Source of the DNA: Imperialibacter sp963977595 | GTDB lineage: Bacteria; Bacteroidota; Bacteroidia; Cytophagales; Cyclobacteriaceae | Reading direction: 5' to 3' | Length of the DNA stretch: 64,000 bases | NCBI RefSeq assembly: GCF_048007035.1 | Contig: NZ_CP180355.1 | Location: forward strand, 806,001 to 870,000 | Shown: positions 25,801-34,052 of the stretch, one piece after another | Numbering within the stretch: position 1 is the first letter of the stretch | Layout of the letters: each line of letters begins with the position of its first letter | Position numbers and translations under genes: made by a program | Notes under the pieces: generated by a model | What the model saw: the letters and a program-made list of their open reading frames with translations, nothing else | What the model was told of the DNA's origin: nothing | Database searches by the model: none

Positions 25801-26244
25801 TCATTTAATCCAAAGAAGTCTAAGCAAATACAGCGTCGGCCCCAATATCATGCTAAGTCCTACAGAGTTAAGAAGGTCTGTTCGTATTTCTTCGTTTCGG
25901 TAGTAAAGTCCGGCCGAAATCAATGCTGTTAGAATGAAGCAAAGGTAAAGCGTCAGCAAATTCACTTCATGCAAGACCTTGTCGTTTAGAGCTATACCGA
26001 AGTTGGAAATACGCTCACCAAAATCAGGCAATTGAAACTTCCCCGCATTCATTAGAGCAATTTTGTTCTTGTATTCAAGTTCCCTCTCGACAAGGAGAAG
26101 GACTACGTCCACCGTATAAAGCACAAATGGCAGCAGTACGTAGATCCGAGGAATTATCCGCTTGACCGCCATGAAAAACGATCGAATCAGCACAAATTCA
26201 ATTGCTAGCACTACTGTTGTTCCGATGATCAAGCCTGTCCACAT
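25801..26244 (-). CDS. Cassette-encoded membrane protein, unknown function
   Basis: 147 residues with about four hydrophobic helices: LIIGTTVVLAIEFVLI, IYVLLPFVLYTVDVVLLL, LLTLYLCFILTALISAGLYY and VGLSMILGPTLYLLRLLW. Sole gene of cassette 2: it starts 12 bp after the GTTAGCTTTC core and stops 3 bp before the closing GAAAGCTAAC. No family recognised. Confidence 0.7.
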   Translation of the reverse strand: MWTGLIIGTTVVLAIEFVLIRSFFMAVKRIIPRIYVLLPFVLYTVDVVLLLVERELEYKNKIALMNAGKFQLPDFGERISNFGIALNDKVLHEVNLLTLYLCFILTALISAGLYYRNEEIRTDLLNSVGLSMILGPTLYLLRLLWIK

Positions 26245-26255
26245 AGAAGAGCTAT

Positions 26256-26376
26256 GAAAGCTAACGTCAAACTAAGCTCTGTCGGCTTAGCTTTTCATAT
26301 ATCTCAAATGTATCTGTTCCAGATACTCTTTGCAAATAACTAAGTAAGCCGATGGAGCTTAGTGCTTGTTAGACAC
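26256..26376 (-). repeat. attC-like site 1
   Basis: A 121 bp site between cassettes 1 and 2. The arms ACTAAGCTCTGTCGGCTTAG (26270-26289) and CTAAGTAAGCCGATGGAGCTTAGT are complementary with two mismatches and a small extra loop. They are bounded by GTGTCTAAC/GTTAGCT cores, and the spacers next to the cores have unequal lengths. This is the classical R-L arrangement of attC. Confidence 0.78.
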
Positions 26377-26377
26377 T

Positions 26378-26893
26378 TTAATAACAAGGACAAACCAGTT
26401 CACACCAAGAATAGGGTTTAATACTACTTTGATAATAAAATGGATCAATTAAAGGGTTTGCGGGATAACCTAAGTTACCAAGACCTAATCCAAATTCATT
26501 ATAATAAGACCTTCCATAAGGTTTGAAAGTGGGAGGGATAATATAAGAAATATCAGGTATCTCTCTATGTGGCTGAGGATAAGGATTGAAGTTTTGAAAT
26601 CTGTACGGCGCACTAACTACTTTTATCCTCGGGTCGCTATAAGAATGTTCTATCAAATAGTTTTCAATTTCTTCGTTAATGTATTTCGAGCAATTGTTAT
26701 CCAATGAAATTAGACCATTCTGTTCCAATCTTTGATATGTCTCTCTTAGTGAATAGATCAGTTCCAGATTCTTTAATTCTATCGCTTGATCCATCATTTC
26801 ACAAAGGTCAAGTTCATTTCGTTGAGCGGAAGAGATTGAAGACTGACTAATTACTATTACTAGTGTTAGTAGTATCTTTTTTGTATCTAGGAC
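26378..26893 (-). CDS. Cassette-encoded secreted protein, unknown function
   Basis: About 171 residues from ATG 26893 (the ATG at 26917 is an alternative). Signal peptide KKILLTLVIVISQSSISSAQ. The mature part has an acidic helical half and a Tyr/Pro/Asn/Gly-rich C-terminal half (FKPYGRSYYNEFGLGLGNLG) ending in CELVCPCY. It overlaps the end of the upstream membrane-protein gene by 47 bp. No family recognised. Confidence 0.62.
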   Translation of the reverse strand, partial: VLDTKKILLTLVIVISQSSISSAQRNELDLCEMMDQAIELKNLELIYSLRETYQRLEQNGLISLDNNCSKYINEEIENYLIEHSYSDPRIKVVSAPYRFQNFNPYPQPHREIPDISYIIPPTFKPYGRSYYNEFGLGLGNLGYPANPLIDPFYYQSSIKPYSWCELVCPCY

Positions 26894-27362
26894 CATCTTT
26901 AATAATACTTTCTCCATTGGATTTATTAGGTGATATGCTTTTTAAATCTGGACAATCAATGTAATCAAGGGCTCCCGGAAAGTTAGCTTGAGTAGTTATG
27001 GATGTTGTCAAAACAAATGCTCCGATAACAATAGCGATAATTCCAGGTGAATTCGATATTATCGAAAAACTAATTCCAGCTCCTTTCAATTTAATATCTG
27101 AAGTTTTCTCGATCGAATAAAATGAAAACCCGAAACCAATAAATATCAGTATAAACCCCGTAAATATTCCAAGGGAATTCTTGACAAAACTCAAGTGCAT
27201 ATGTAGGGAGAGTGATACATAGTTTGGATGGTCTACACATAATATGCTATCGCTAAAAACCTGTTCTTTAAACCATAGATAGTTCATGAAAAGATAGTAT
27301 GAAACAACTGCTATGCTTAAAGTGCCAGTTATTAATAGTAATCTTGGTGTCAGTTTTTGCAT
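26847..27362 (-). CDS. Cassette-encoded membrane protein, unknown function
   Basis: 171 residues with three predicted membrane helices (LLLITGTLSIAVVSYYLF, GIFTGFILIFIGFGFSFY, GIIAIVIGAFVLTTSI) and a charged Ser/Asn/Lys-rich tail. First gene of cassette 1; its ATG is 3 bp after the core region GTTAGACACAAC. Overlap with the next gene suggests translational coupling. Confidence 0.66.
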   Translation of the reverse strand: MQKLTPRLLLITGTLSIAVVSYYLFMNYLWFKEQVFSDSILCVDHPNYVSLSLHMHLSFVKNSLGIFTGFILIFIGFGFSFYSIEKTSDIKLKGAGISFSIISNSPGIIAIVIGAFVLTTSITTQANFPGALDYIDCPDLKSISPNKSNGESIIKDGPRYKKDTTNTSNSN

Positions 27363-27364
27363 TT

Positions 27365-27402
27365 GTTGTGTCTAACATTTCGGTATGGCCCTGGTCCATA
27401 CC
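27365..27402 (-). repeat. Upstream core site of the cassette array with a small hairpin
   Basis: On the minus strand GTTAGAC (a perfect GTTRRRY core) precedes the first cassette gene. Just upstream lies the hairpin GGTATGG / CCATACC around a 7-base loop (27382-27402). It may be the remnant of an attC or attI. No integrase gene follows. Confidence 0.5.
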
Positions 27403-27798
27403 TGCATTATATATTTATTGAATATCGAAGATTTATTTCAATAATAATATTCAGGCAGGTTTTTCTGGCGTCGGGAAGCCGGCGCTTAAGAAGTCTTTCA
27501 ATATTATTGCCCTAATAACGTCACTCTCTCAGCTGCCTGGCGTGCCGCAGAAGATTCCTGCGGAATAGCTGTAAGCCGGGCAGTGGTGGCCTGGCCTGAG
27601 GGCCGCCTGTTCGGCAGCCGCCCTCCAAGTGTTTGTTACCGGGTCCTCTCCTGCCGGTCGCCCATCCGTCGACGGACGGATCGCAATTACGGGAGAGGGG
27701 TTGTGTATCACGAAATCAGTTGGAAAAATTCGCCGTGCTCAGCCCCGACAAAGCCGGGGCATGAGACAGCTCACAAAAGTTAGACAGGAATAAAACCT
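27403..27798. other. Gene-free structured intergenic region downstream of ftsZ
   Basis: About 400 bp with no supportable gene, between ftsZ and the cassette array. It contains several complementary blocks: CCTCTCC near 27652 with GGAGAGG near 27692, the palindrome CCGTCGACGG near 27668, and CCCCG-ACAAAGC-CGGGG near 27747. It looks like a dispersed structured repeat; function unknown. Confidence 0.4.
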
Positions 27799-27817
27799 TT
27801 GCAATTATTAATTGTAA
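27799..27817 (-). terminator. Candidate weak terminator after ftsZ
   Basis: TTGCAATT (27799-27806) and AATTGTAA (27810-27817) can pair just downstream of the ftsZ stop, followed on the minus strand by GGTTTTA. The stem is A/T-rich, so this is a low-confidence call. Confidence 0.3.
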
Positions 27818-27827
27818 AACAAAAAAA

Positions 27828-29402
27828 CTAGTCCACGTTGTCGTGCAGGAAGCGATTGTTGCCCAAGATCTGGTTGTCGTCATTCAGGTTGAACTTCGAA
27901 ATCTTCCTTTCAGATGAATGGGGCACATCCTGCAGCTTAACTTTCTTCCTCATGTAAGCCGGCACTTCCAGCTTCTCTTTGAAAGAATCACTATCCAAAG
28001 CAGACGGGCTTTTCAGGTTGGCCAGCTTGCGCTCTCTTTCCCTTGCCTGCTCCATCAGCTCTATTTTCTTACTCATTTGATGGGCCGAACCTTCCAGCTC
28101 CTCAAGAAAGGCGTCGCCCGGGTCAAGGTCGCTGCCTTCCACTACCTCGTACTCTTCTCCGAATTCAAACAGCCCTTTATCATCGTCGTCCTTTTTCTTA
28201 GGAGTTGACGGAGGGGTGTCCTTCTTCTTGAAGTCAAAAACATAAGACCTTTCTTCGGCTTCAGCTTCGTCCTCTTCTCTTATTTCATCCTTCAGCTTCT
28301 TGATGACCGGCTCGGTAATTGGCCTTTCAGGCTTTTTAGGCTGGTGCTCAAAAAGATCGATCTGCTTGGCTTTCTCCAGATCGTGTATTTTCTTCTCTGA
28401 TTTCTCTTCCAGTATCTTCGAAATGGACTCCTGGTCAAAGCCTGTAGCGATGATCGTTACCCTTATACAGTCGCCCAGCTCCGGATCGACACCGTGGCCA
28501 AAGATCACTTCAGCATCGTCGCCGGCTGCCTCCTGCATGTACTCAGTAATGGCAGTCAGCTCGTCCATTTGCAACTCAGCCTGCTCACCGGAAATGATGG
28601 AAAGCAGTATTTTCTGCGCACCAAGAATATTGGTGTTGTTCAACAGCGGTGAAGAAATGGCCTCCTCAGCGGCACGAATGGCCCTGTTGTCGCCACTGGT
28701 AACGGCCGACCCCATTACGGCAGCTCCACTGTTCTTCATCACCGTTTTCACATCCTCAAAATCGACGTTGACATAGCCAGGCACGGTGATAATTTCCGCA
28801 ATGCCCTTGGCAGCTGTGGTCAACACATTGTCGGCTTTGGAGAAAGCTTCAGATATGGATTGATTGCCATAAATCTCCCTCAGCTTGTCGTTGAGGATCA
28901 CCAGCACGGTGTCGCAGTTTTCCTTCAGGGCTCTGATTCCCTCTTCAGCTTGCTGTGTCTTCTTTTTGCCTTCAAAGGCAAAAGGAGCTGTCACTATGCC
29001 AACTGTGAGGATGTCCAGTTCCCGGGCCACTTTGGCGATGACAGGCGCTGCACCAGTACCTGTGCCGCCGCCCATGCCTGCGGTAATAAATATCATGCGG
29101 GTGTCTTCACTCAGAAGCTCCCGAATATCTTCTTTACTCTCCAGCGCTGCGTTCTTTCCCTTTTCAGGGTTGGCTCCTGCCCCGAGGCCGCTGGTTAGGT
29201 TGGCACCTATCTGCAGCTTGATGGGTACAGGGCTGCTGTTGAGCGCCTGAGAATCGGTATTGCAAATGACGAACTCGACGTCTTTGATACCTTGATTAAA
29301 CATGTGGTTGACAGCGTTGCTGCCACCGCCCCCAACGCCGATCACCTTAATGATCGACTTATGATGCTGGGGTAGATCGAACTTGTATGCGTTTCCTGTC
29401 AT
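27828..29402 (-). CDS. ftsZ: Cell division protein FtsZ
   Basis: 524 residues. Tubulin-like GTPase that polymerises at mid-cell into the Z-ring. The GTP-binding region is intact: VIGVGGGGSNAVNHM near residue 22 and the tubulin signature GMGGGTGTGAAP near residue 108. The T7 loop contains VNVDFEDVKTVM. After residue ~320 comes a long acidic/Lys-rich linker (EEDEAEAEERSYVF and others), then a conserved C-terminal peptide (ISKFNLNDDNQILGNNRF) as in other Bacteroidota, where it contacts FtsA. Longer than E. coli FtsZ because of the linker. Last gene of the dcw cluster, 66 bp after ftsA. Confidence 0.97.
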   Translation of the reverse strand: MTGNAYKFDLPQHHKSIIKVIGVGGGGSNAVNHMFNQGIKDVEFVICNTDSQALNSSPVPIKLQIGANLTSGLGAGANPEKGKNAALESKEDIRELLSEDTRMIFITAGMGGGTGTGAAPVIAKVARELDILTVGIVTAPFAFEGKKKTQQAEEGIRALKENCDTVLVILNDKLREIYGNQSISEAFSKADNVLTTAAKGIAEIITVPGYVNVDFEDVKTVMKNSGAAVMGSAVTSGDNRAIRAAEEAISSPLLNNTNILGAQKILLSIISGEQAELQMDELTAITEYMQEAAGDDAEVIFGHGVDPELGDCIRVTIIATGFDQESISKILEEKSEKKIHDLEKAKQIDLFEHQPKKPERPITEPVIKKLKDEIREEDEAEAEERSYVFDFKKKDTPPSTPKKKDDDDKGLFEFGEEYEVVEGSDLDPGDAFLEELEGSAHQMSKKIELMEQARERERKLANLKSPSALDSDSFKEKLEVPAYMRKKVKLQDVPHSSERKISKFNLNDDNQILGNNRFLHDNVD

Positions 29403-29468
29403 AACTATAGAAGTTGAGGTGTAGTCCTTTTGTCAGATGCCCCAAAGAAGCTATCCGAAAAAAGCGAC

Positions 29469-30782
29469 CTATTCCATTTTATCGTCAAAATCATCAATCA
29501 ACATTTTCTTTGTTTTCTCCAGCATATTGTTGAAGAAGTTCTTAGGCACAGTCAAGTCCTTGCGACTAATTGACTTCCCTTGTGCCGGCTTGTGCAATGA
29601 TTTCTCATTGTAACGGTTTTCACGCTCATCGAGGGCCCGGAAGCCACTCAGCACCAAACCAACTGTGGTAGCATACATAGGGCTTTTCACTGTTTCCAGC
29701 TTGCCTTTGCCCAGGTGCTCATTAGGATAGCCTATTCTGCTGTCCATGCCCGACATGTATTCGAACAACTGCTGCACACACGCCAGCTGGCTACCACCGC
29801 CGGTTACTACAATACCACCTGCCAGTTTGTGTTGGAAGCCTGAGGTAATAATTTCGGTATGCACCATTTCTATGATCTCCTCCATACGGGCTTCAATCAC
29901 ATGCGCCAGGTTCTTTACAGAAATCTCCTTGGGTGCACGGTTCCTAAGGCCGGGAATAGATATGATTTCGTTAGGGTTCGCCTCCTCAGCGATGGCCTTG
30001 CCGAACTTGGTTTTGAGCAATTCAGCCTGGTGCTCCATCACCATGCAGCCCTGCTTGATATCGGTCGTTAATATGTTGCCTCCAAAAGGAATCACCGCCG
30101 TGTGTCGAATGATATTGTCGTAGAAGATAGCGATGTCTGTGGTACCGCCACCTATATCGACCAGGCAAACGCCGGCCTCCTTCTCTTCTTCACTAAGCAC
30201 TGCCAGGCTTGATGCCAGCGGCTCAAGAATCAGGTTTTCTATCTCAAGACCTGCTCTGCGCACACACTTGTTGATGTTGTTAATAGCGTTCGTCTGTGCC
30301 GTGATCACATGGAAGTCGGCTTCCAGCTTCACGCCTGACATGCCCACAGGATCTTTGATACCCTCTTCGTAATCTACGATGTAGTCCTGCGGCATCACGT
30401 GGATGATTTCGCTCCCAGGTGGGATCACTATCTTGTACATGTCGTTGGTCAGGCGATTCACGTCTTCCACGGTGATCTCATCGTCGTTGGACTGGCGGGT
30501 AATGGAGCCATGGTGGATGGAGCTGCGGATGTGCTGGCCTGCGATGCCCACATTCACCACCCGGATGTCAATACCCGACTGCTCCTCTGCTTCAGCCACG
30601 GCCTTTTCGATGGCGCTCACCGTCTTGTCGATGTTGGTCACAATGCCACGGATCACCCCGTCGGAAACGGCCTTGCCCATGCCCATCACTTCGAGCTTTC
30701 CATATTCATTTTTACGGCCCACTATGGCACATATTTTGGTGGTGCCTATGTCGAGGCCAACAATAATTTTATCGTTTTGCAT
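29469..30782 (-). CDS. ftsA: Cell division protein FtsA
   Basis: 437 residues from ATG 30782 (MQNDKIIVGLDIGTTK), which lies 7 bp after the ftsQ stop; an earlier GTG at 30797 overlaps ftsQ. Actin-fold ATPase: phosphate-1 loop GLDIGTTKICAIVG, phosphate-2 loop VDIGGGTTDIAIF near residue 205, adenosine motif GGIVVTGGGSQLACV near residue 320. The C-terminal basic segment (FNNMLEKTKKMLIDDFDD) is a candidate amphipathic membrane anchor. FtsA tethers FtsZ filaments to the membrane. Standard dcw position. Confidence 0.96.
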   Translation of the reverse strand: MQNDKIIVGLDIGTTKICAIVGRKNEYGKLEVMGMGKAVSDGVIRGIVTNIDKTVSAIEKAVAEAEEQSGIDIRVVNVGIAGQHIRSSIHHGSITRQSNDDEITVEDVNRLTNDMYKIVIPPGSEIIHVMPQDYIVDYEEGIKDPVGMSGVKLEADFHVITAQTNAINNINKCVRRAGLEIENLILEPLASSLAVLSEEEKEAGVCLVDIGGGTTDIAIFYDNIIRHTAVIPFGGNILTTDIKQGCMVMEHQAELLKTKFGKAIAEEANPNEIISIPGLRNRAPKEISVKNLAHVIEARMEEIIEMVHTEIITSGFQHKLAGGIVVTGGGSQLACVQQLFEYMSGMDSRIGYPNEHLGKGKLETVKSPMYATTVGLVLSGFRALDERENRYNEKSLHKPAQGKSISRKDLTVPKNFFNNMLEKTKKMLIDDFDDKME

Positions 30783-30789
30783 AGGAGTA

Positions 30790-31551
30790 TTATTCACAGA
30801 CGATTTGGTCTTTATATTTCACGTTCACTTTTTCGTAGGTATTCCAGCCCTTCTCAGGCAGGATTTTGGTATAGAAAATGTGGAGTTTACTGAACTTGGT
30901 GTCAATGTCTTCCGCTTTTCCGAATTCAATATATTGCTTGGTCACCTGAGGGTAGAGTATCATTTCACCTCCTTTGTCCATCGAAATTTCTGCTATTTGC
31001 GCTTTCCAGAACTTGCTTCCCTCCAGATAGCTCACCATTTCAAAGAGCCCTTTGCCCTGCTCGTCTTCCTGAATAGACACCTTGTACTTTTTGGATGACG
31101 GGATCTTCACCAACACCACCCTGGCTGTGTAATTGTCCGAAAGCGGAATTACCTCACCTTTGTCAGTAATGTAGGCACCAAAGCCTCCGTTGTTGATGAT
31201 TCTGGCAATAGGCTTTTTCTGCTTAATCTTCGCCTTTATATTGCCCCTCAAATCCCTGAACACCTCGGCCTCTTTCACAAAAGGGTGCTTCTCGATCTTC
31301 GTTTCAATATTCCTGAGGTTGATGTCACCAGCGAATGATCCCGTCAGCACTTCGTTGCCCGGGGCATTGATCAGCTTCCTGATGTCATTCTCGTGGATGA
31401 AATAATTTCCCTGGCTATAGTCGATGTCGATATAGACTTCGCTGAAAGGCTTGTCCATTTGCTTTTTGCTCACAAAGCCAATCAGTACGAACAGCAGGAT
31501 GGCACCTGCCACGAAATACACGCCTCTTTTTATTTTTATTTTACGCAGCAT
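30790..31551 (-). CDS. ftsQ: Cell division protein FtsQ (DivIB)
   Basis: 253 residues. It has a short basic cytoplasmic N-terminus (MLRKIKIKRG), one transmembrane helix (VYFVAGAILLFVLIGFV), then a POTRA-like domain (VYIDIDYSQGNYFIHENDIRK) and the FtsQ beta domain. A bitopic divisome scaffold linking early and late division proteins. It starts within the last codons of murC (11 bp overlap) and is followed by ftsA. Sequence divergence is typical of Bacteroidota FtsQ, so identity rests on topology plus position. Confidence 0.9.
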   Translation of the reverse strand: MLRKIKIKRGVYFVAGAILLFVLIGFVSKKQMDKPFSEVYIDIDYSQGNYFIHENDIRKLINAPGNEVLTGSFAGDINLRNIETKIEKHPFVKEAEVFRDLRGNIKAKIKQKKPIARIINNGGFGAYITDKGEVIPLSDNYTARVVLVKIPSSKKYKVSIQEDEQGKGLFEMVSYLEGSKFWKAQIAEISMDKGGEMILYPQVTKQYIEFGKAEDIDTKFSKLHIFYTKILPEKGWNTYEKVNVKYKDQIVCE

Positions 31552-34051
31552 AGCTCTTCGTCTTTAAAATTTCCGCCAGCGGCTTAACCATTTTATCAAT
31601 ATCACCTGCTCCTATCGTGAGCAGTACTTCCGGATCGTGGCTCTTCGTCCACGCCAGTAATTCGTCCTTGCTGATCACCTGCTTCCTGGAATGCGAGATT
31701 TTGGAAGCAATCATTTCGGCATCTACACCGGGAATTGGCTTCTCCCGTGCCGGATAAATTGGCAGCAGAATTACCTCGTCGGCCATCGAAAGGCTTTCGG
31801 CAAAACCATCAGCAAAATCCCTGGTGCGGGTGTACAAGTGCGGCTGAAAAACGGCCGTTAGCTCTTTGGAAGGATACAATTCCCTCACCGAACGAAGGAA
31901 CTGCCTGATCTCCTCAGGGTGATGCGCATAGTCATCGATGAAAACATGGTGATCATCTTTCAAAATGCTTTCAAATCTGCGTTTCACGCCTTTGTAGCTG
32001 GCCACTCCCTGTCTGATCGCCTTTTCATCGATGCCTAGTTGTAAGGCCACACCAATGGCTGCCGTCATGTTCTCCACATTGTGGAAACCAGGCACCTGAA
32101 GCCTTAGGTCAGAAATTTTGCCGTCAGGATAAACCATATCGAAAGCAAACTGTCCATCGACTACTTTCACATTTTCAGGGCGGTAATCAAATGAATCACC
32201 GTAATGATTTACAGACGCTCTGCGGGCAGGTAAAATAAGTGTTTGCTGCAGCTTACCCTGGAGGAAGATGCTTCCAGAAGGGATTACCTGCCCGGCAAAA
32301 GCGCTGTATGTTTTTATCATTTCTTCAGCTGATCCATAAATATCCAGATGGTCAGGATCGACTGAGGTTATTACTGCAATATTGGGATGAAGTCGCAGGA
32401 AGGACCTGTCGAACTCATCGGCTTCCGCCACCAAAAGCGACTCAGGGTCGTCAGAAAGCAGCAAGTTGCTGTTGTAGTTAGCTGTGATGCCTCCGATAAA
32501 TGCTTCGACCGGCTTACCAGCCGACTTCAGCAGGTGAGCGATCATGGACGAAGTCGTCGTCTTTCCATGTGTGCCAGCCACCGCAATGGTGAACTTGCTT
32601 TTGGAGATTATTCCAAGCACTTCAGAGCGCTTCTTGATGTCAAAGCTCTCTGCCTTGAAGTAACCCCACTCGGTATGATCAACTGGAATGGCTGGGGTCA
32701 GCACCACCAGGGTCTTTGCTTTGTCGGCCTTGAAGCTCTCAGGAATCAGGGCAACGTCATCGGTAAAATGGATGTCGATGCCCTCTTTCTTCAGCTCGTC
32801 GGTCAGTGCCGTGGGGGTAAGATCGTAGCCCACTACCTTTTTGCCCTGGTTGTTGAACCAGCGAGCCAAAGCACTCATGCCGATACCACCAATACCGAGG
32901 AAGTAAACATTGTCGATATCCCTAAATGGGCGATCTTCCGTTGCACCCAGTAGCTCCGCCAATTGATCAACGATGTCTTCGGTAGCTTCGGGCCTGGCCA
33001 TTGCCTTAATGTTTGCAGAAAGTATTAACTGCTTTTCCTTGTCTTTTAAAAGGGTCAGTACCCCCTGCACCAGTTGTTCCCTGGCGTCGATATCTTTAAT
33101 GGCGATGGCAGCCTCATTCTTCACAAGTGCCATGGCATTGCTTGTTTGGTGATCTTCCGCCACATTGGGTGAAGGCACAAAAATGACAGGCTTGCCTACG
33201 ACGCAGAGTTCTGAAATCGACAGCGCCCCTGCCCTTGAAATAACCACATCGGCAGCAGCATAAGCTTTGTCCATTTCCTTGATGAACTCAAGCAGTACAA
33301 TGCCGGTCATGTCGAGCGATGCCGTTTGCTGCTTCATTTGCTCGTAGTAGAAACGGCCACACTGCCACAGTACCTGAACGCCTGCCTTTTGGAATTCAGC
33401 TAGCCCTGCAAGCACGCTTTCATTCAAAGTTTTGGCGCCAAGGCTGCCTCCAAACACCAGCACCACTGGTTTCGTAGCATCAAGTCCGTAGAAGGAAGTG
33501 GCTATCGCCTTTGTAATATTTCCAGATGTAATGTCCTTTCTGATCGGGTTGCCAGTAATGGTCAGATTCTCTTTAGGGAAAAACTTCTCCATGCCCTCGT
33601 AGGCCACACATATTTTCTGCACCCGCCTGGCCAACCATTTATTGGTCAGGCCTGCGTATGAATTCTGCTCCTGAATGAGCGATGGGATGCCTTTGGAAGT
33701 AGCGGCATACAACAGTGGGCCGCTGGCATAACCGCCAACACCTACTACTACATCTGGTTTGAAATCGTTGATGATTTTCCGCGACTTCAGCACACTTGAG
33801 ATTACCTTAAAAGGAAACATCAAATTGCTGATCGACAGGCTGCGCTGCAAACCACTGATCCAAAGGCCAATGATCTTAAACCCCGCCTCAGGCACCCGCT
33901 GCATTTCCATTTTGCCTTCAGCACCCACAAAGAGGATATCAGCATCGGGGAATCGCTCCCTGAAGGCAGTACCAATAGCGACTGCCGGGAAGATATGCCC
34001 TCCGGTGCCCCCGCCACTGATAATGATCCGATATGCTCCTGTCTTTGTCAT
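31541..34051 (-). CDS. murG/murC: MurG-MurC fusion protein
   Basis: 836 residues in one uninterrupted frame. Residues 1 to ~370 are MurG (undecaprenyl-PP-MurNAc-pentapeptide GlcNAc transferase): IISGGGTGGHIFPAVAI at the start, GVGGYASGPLLYAA and IQEQNSYAGLTNKWLA in the middle, GALSISELCVVGKPVIFVPS near residue 280. Residues ~373-836 are MurC (UDP-MurNAc:L-Ala ligase): NVYFLGIGGIGMSALARWF, ATP loop VAGTHGKTTTSSM near residue 496, and EADEFDRSFL. Both halves have their usual lengths and keep their key motifs, joined without a linker at QLAELLGATEDRPFRDIDN. No stop separates them; a TTG at 32962 could serve as an internal MurC start. It starts 1 bp after ftsW. The two enzymes are separate neighbours in most Bacteroidota. 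Confidence 0.9.
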   Translation of the reverse strand: MTKTGAYRIIISGGGTGGHIFPAVAIGTAFRERFPDADILFVGAEGKMEMQRVPEAGFKIIGLWISGLQRSLSISNLMFPFKVISSVLKSRKIINDFKPDVVVGVGGYASGPLLYAATSKGIPSLIQEQNSYAGLTNKWLARRVQKICVAYEGMEKFFPKENLTITGNPIRKDITSGNITKAIATSFYGLDATKPVVLVFGGSLGAKTLNESVLAGLAEFQKAGVQVLWQCGRFYYEQMKQQTASLDMTGIVLLEFIKEMDKAYAAADVVISRAGALSISELCVVGKPVIFVPSPNVAEDHQTSNAMALVKNEAAIAIKDIDAREQLVQGVLTLLKDKEKQLILSANIKAMARPEATEDIVDQLAELLGATEDRPFRDIDNVYFLGIGGIGMSALARWFNNQGKKVVGYDLTPTALTDELKKEGIDIHFTDDVALIPESFKADKAKTLVVLTPAIPVDHTEWGYFKAESFDIKKRSEVLGIISKSKFTIAVAGTHGKTTTSSMIAHLLKSAGKPVEAFIGGITANYNSNLLLSDDPESLLVAEADEFDRSFLRLHPNIAVITSVDPDHLDIYGSAEEMIKTYSAFAGQVIPSGSIFLQGKLQQTLILPARRASVNHYGDSFDYRPENVKVVDGQFAFDMVYPDGKISDLRLQVPGFHNVENMTAAIGVALQLGIDEKAIRQGVASYKGVKRRFESILKDDHHVFIDDYAHHPEEIRQFLRSVRELYPSKELTAVFQPHLYTRTRDFADGFAESLSMADEVILLPIYPAREKPIPGVDAEMIASKISHSRKQVISKDELLAWTKSHDPEVLLTIGAGDIDKMVKPLAEILKTKSYAA

Positions 34052-34052
34052 A

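Larger units (their letters stand above)
21297..27376 (-). mobile_element. Integron-like gene-cassette array without an integrase (CALIN-like)
   Basis: Three consecutive units on the minus strand each start and end with complementary core sequences, as integron cassettes do. Unit 1 starts GTTAGACAC (core at 27368-27376) and ends GTGTCTAAC (26368-26376). Unit 2 starts GTTAGCTTTC (26256-26265) and ends GAAAGCTAAC (25788-25797). Unit 3 starts GTTACCTGCC (25629-25638) and ends GGCAGGTAAC (21403-21412). Long imperfect hairpins lie between the genes. The genes are small, unrelated and mostly membrane or unknown proteins in one orientation. There is no tyrosine-recombinase integrase gene in the window. 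Unit 3 is split by an IS21-family element. Confidence 0.75.
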
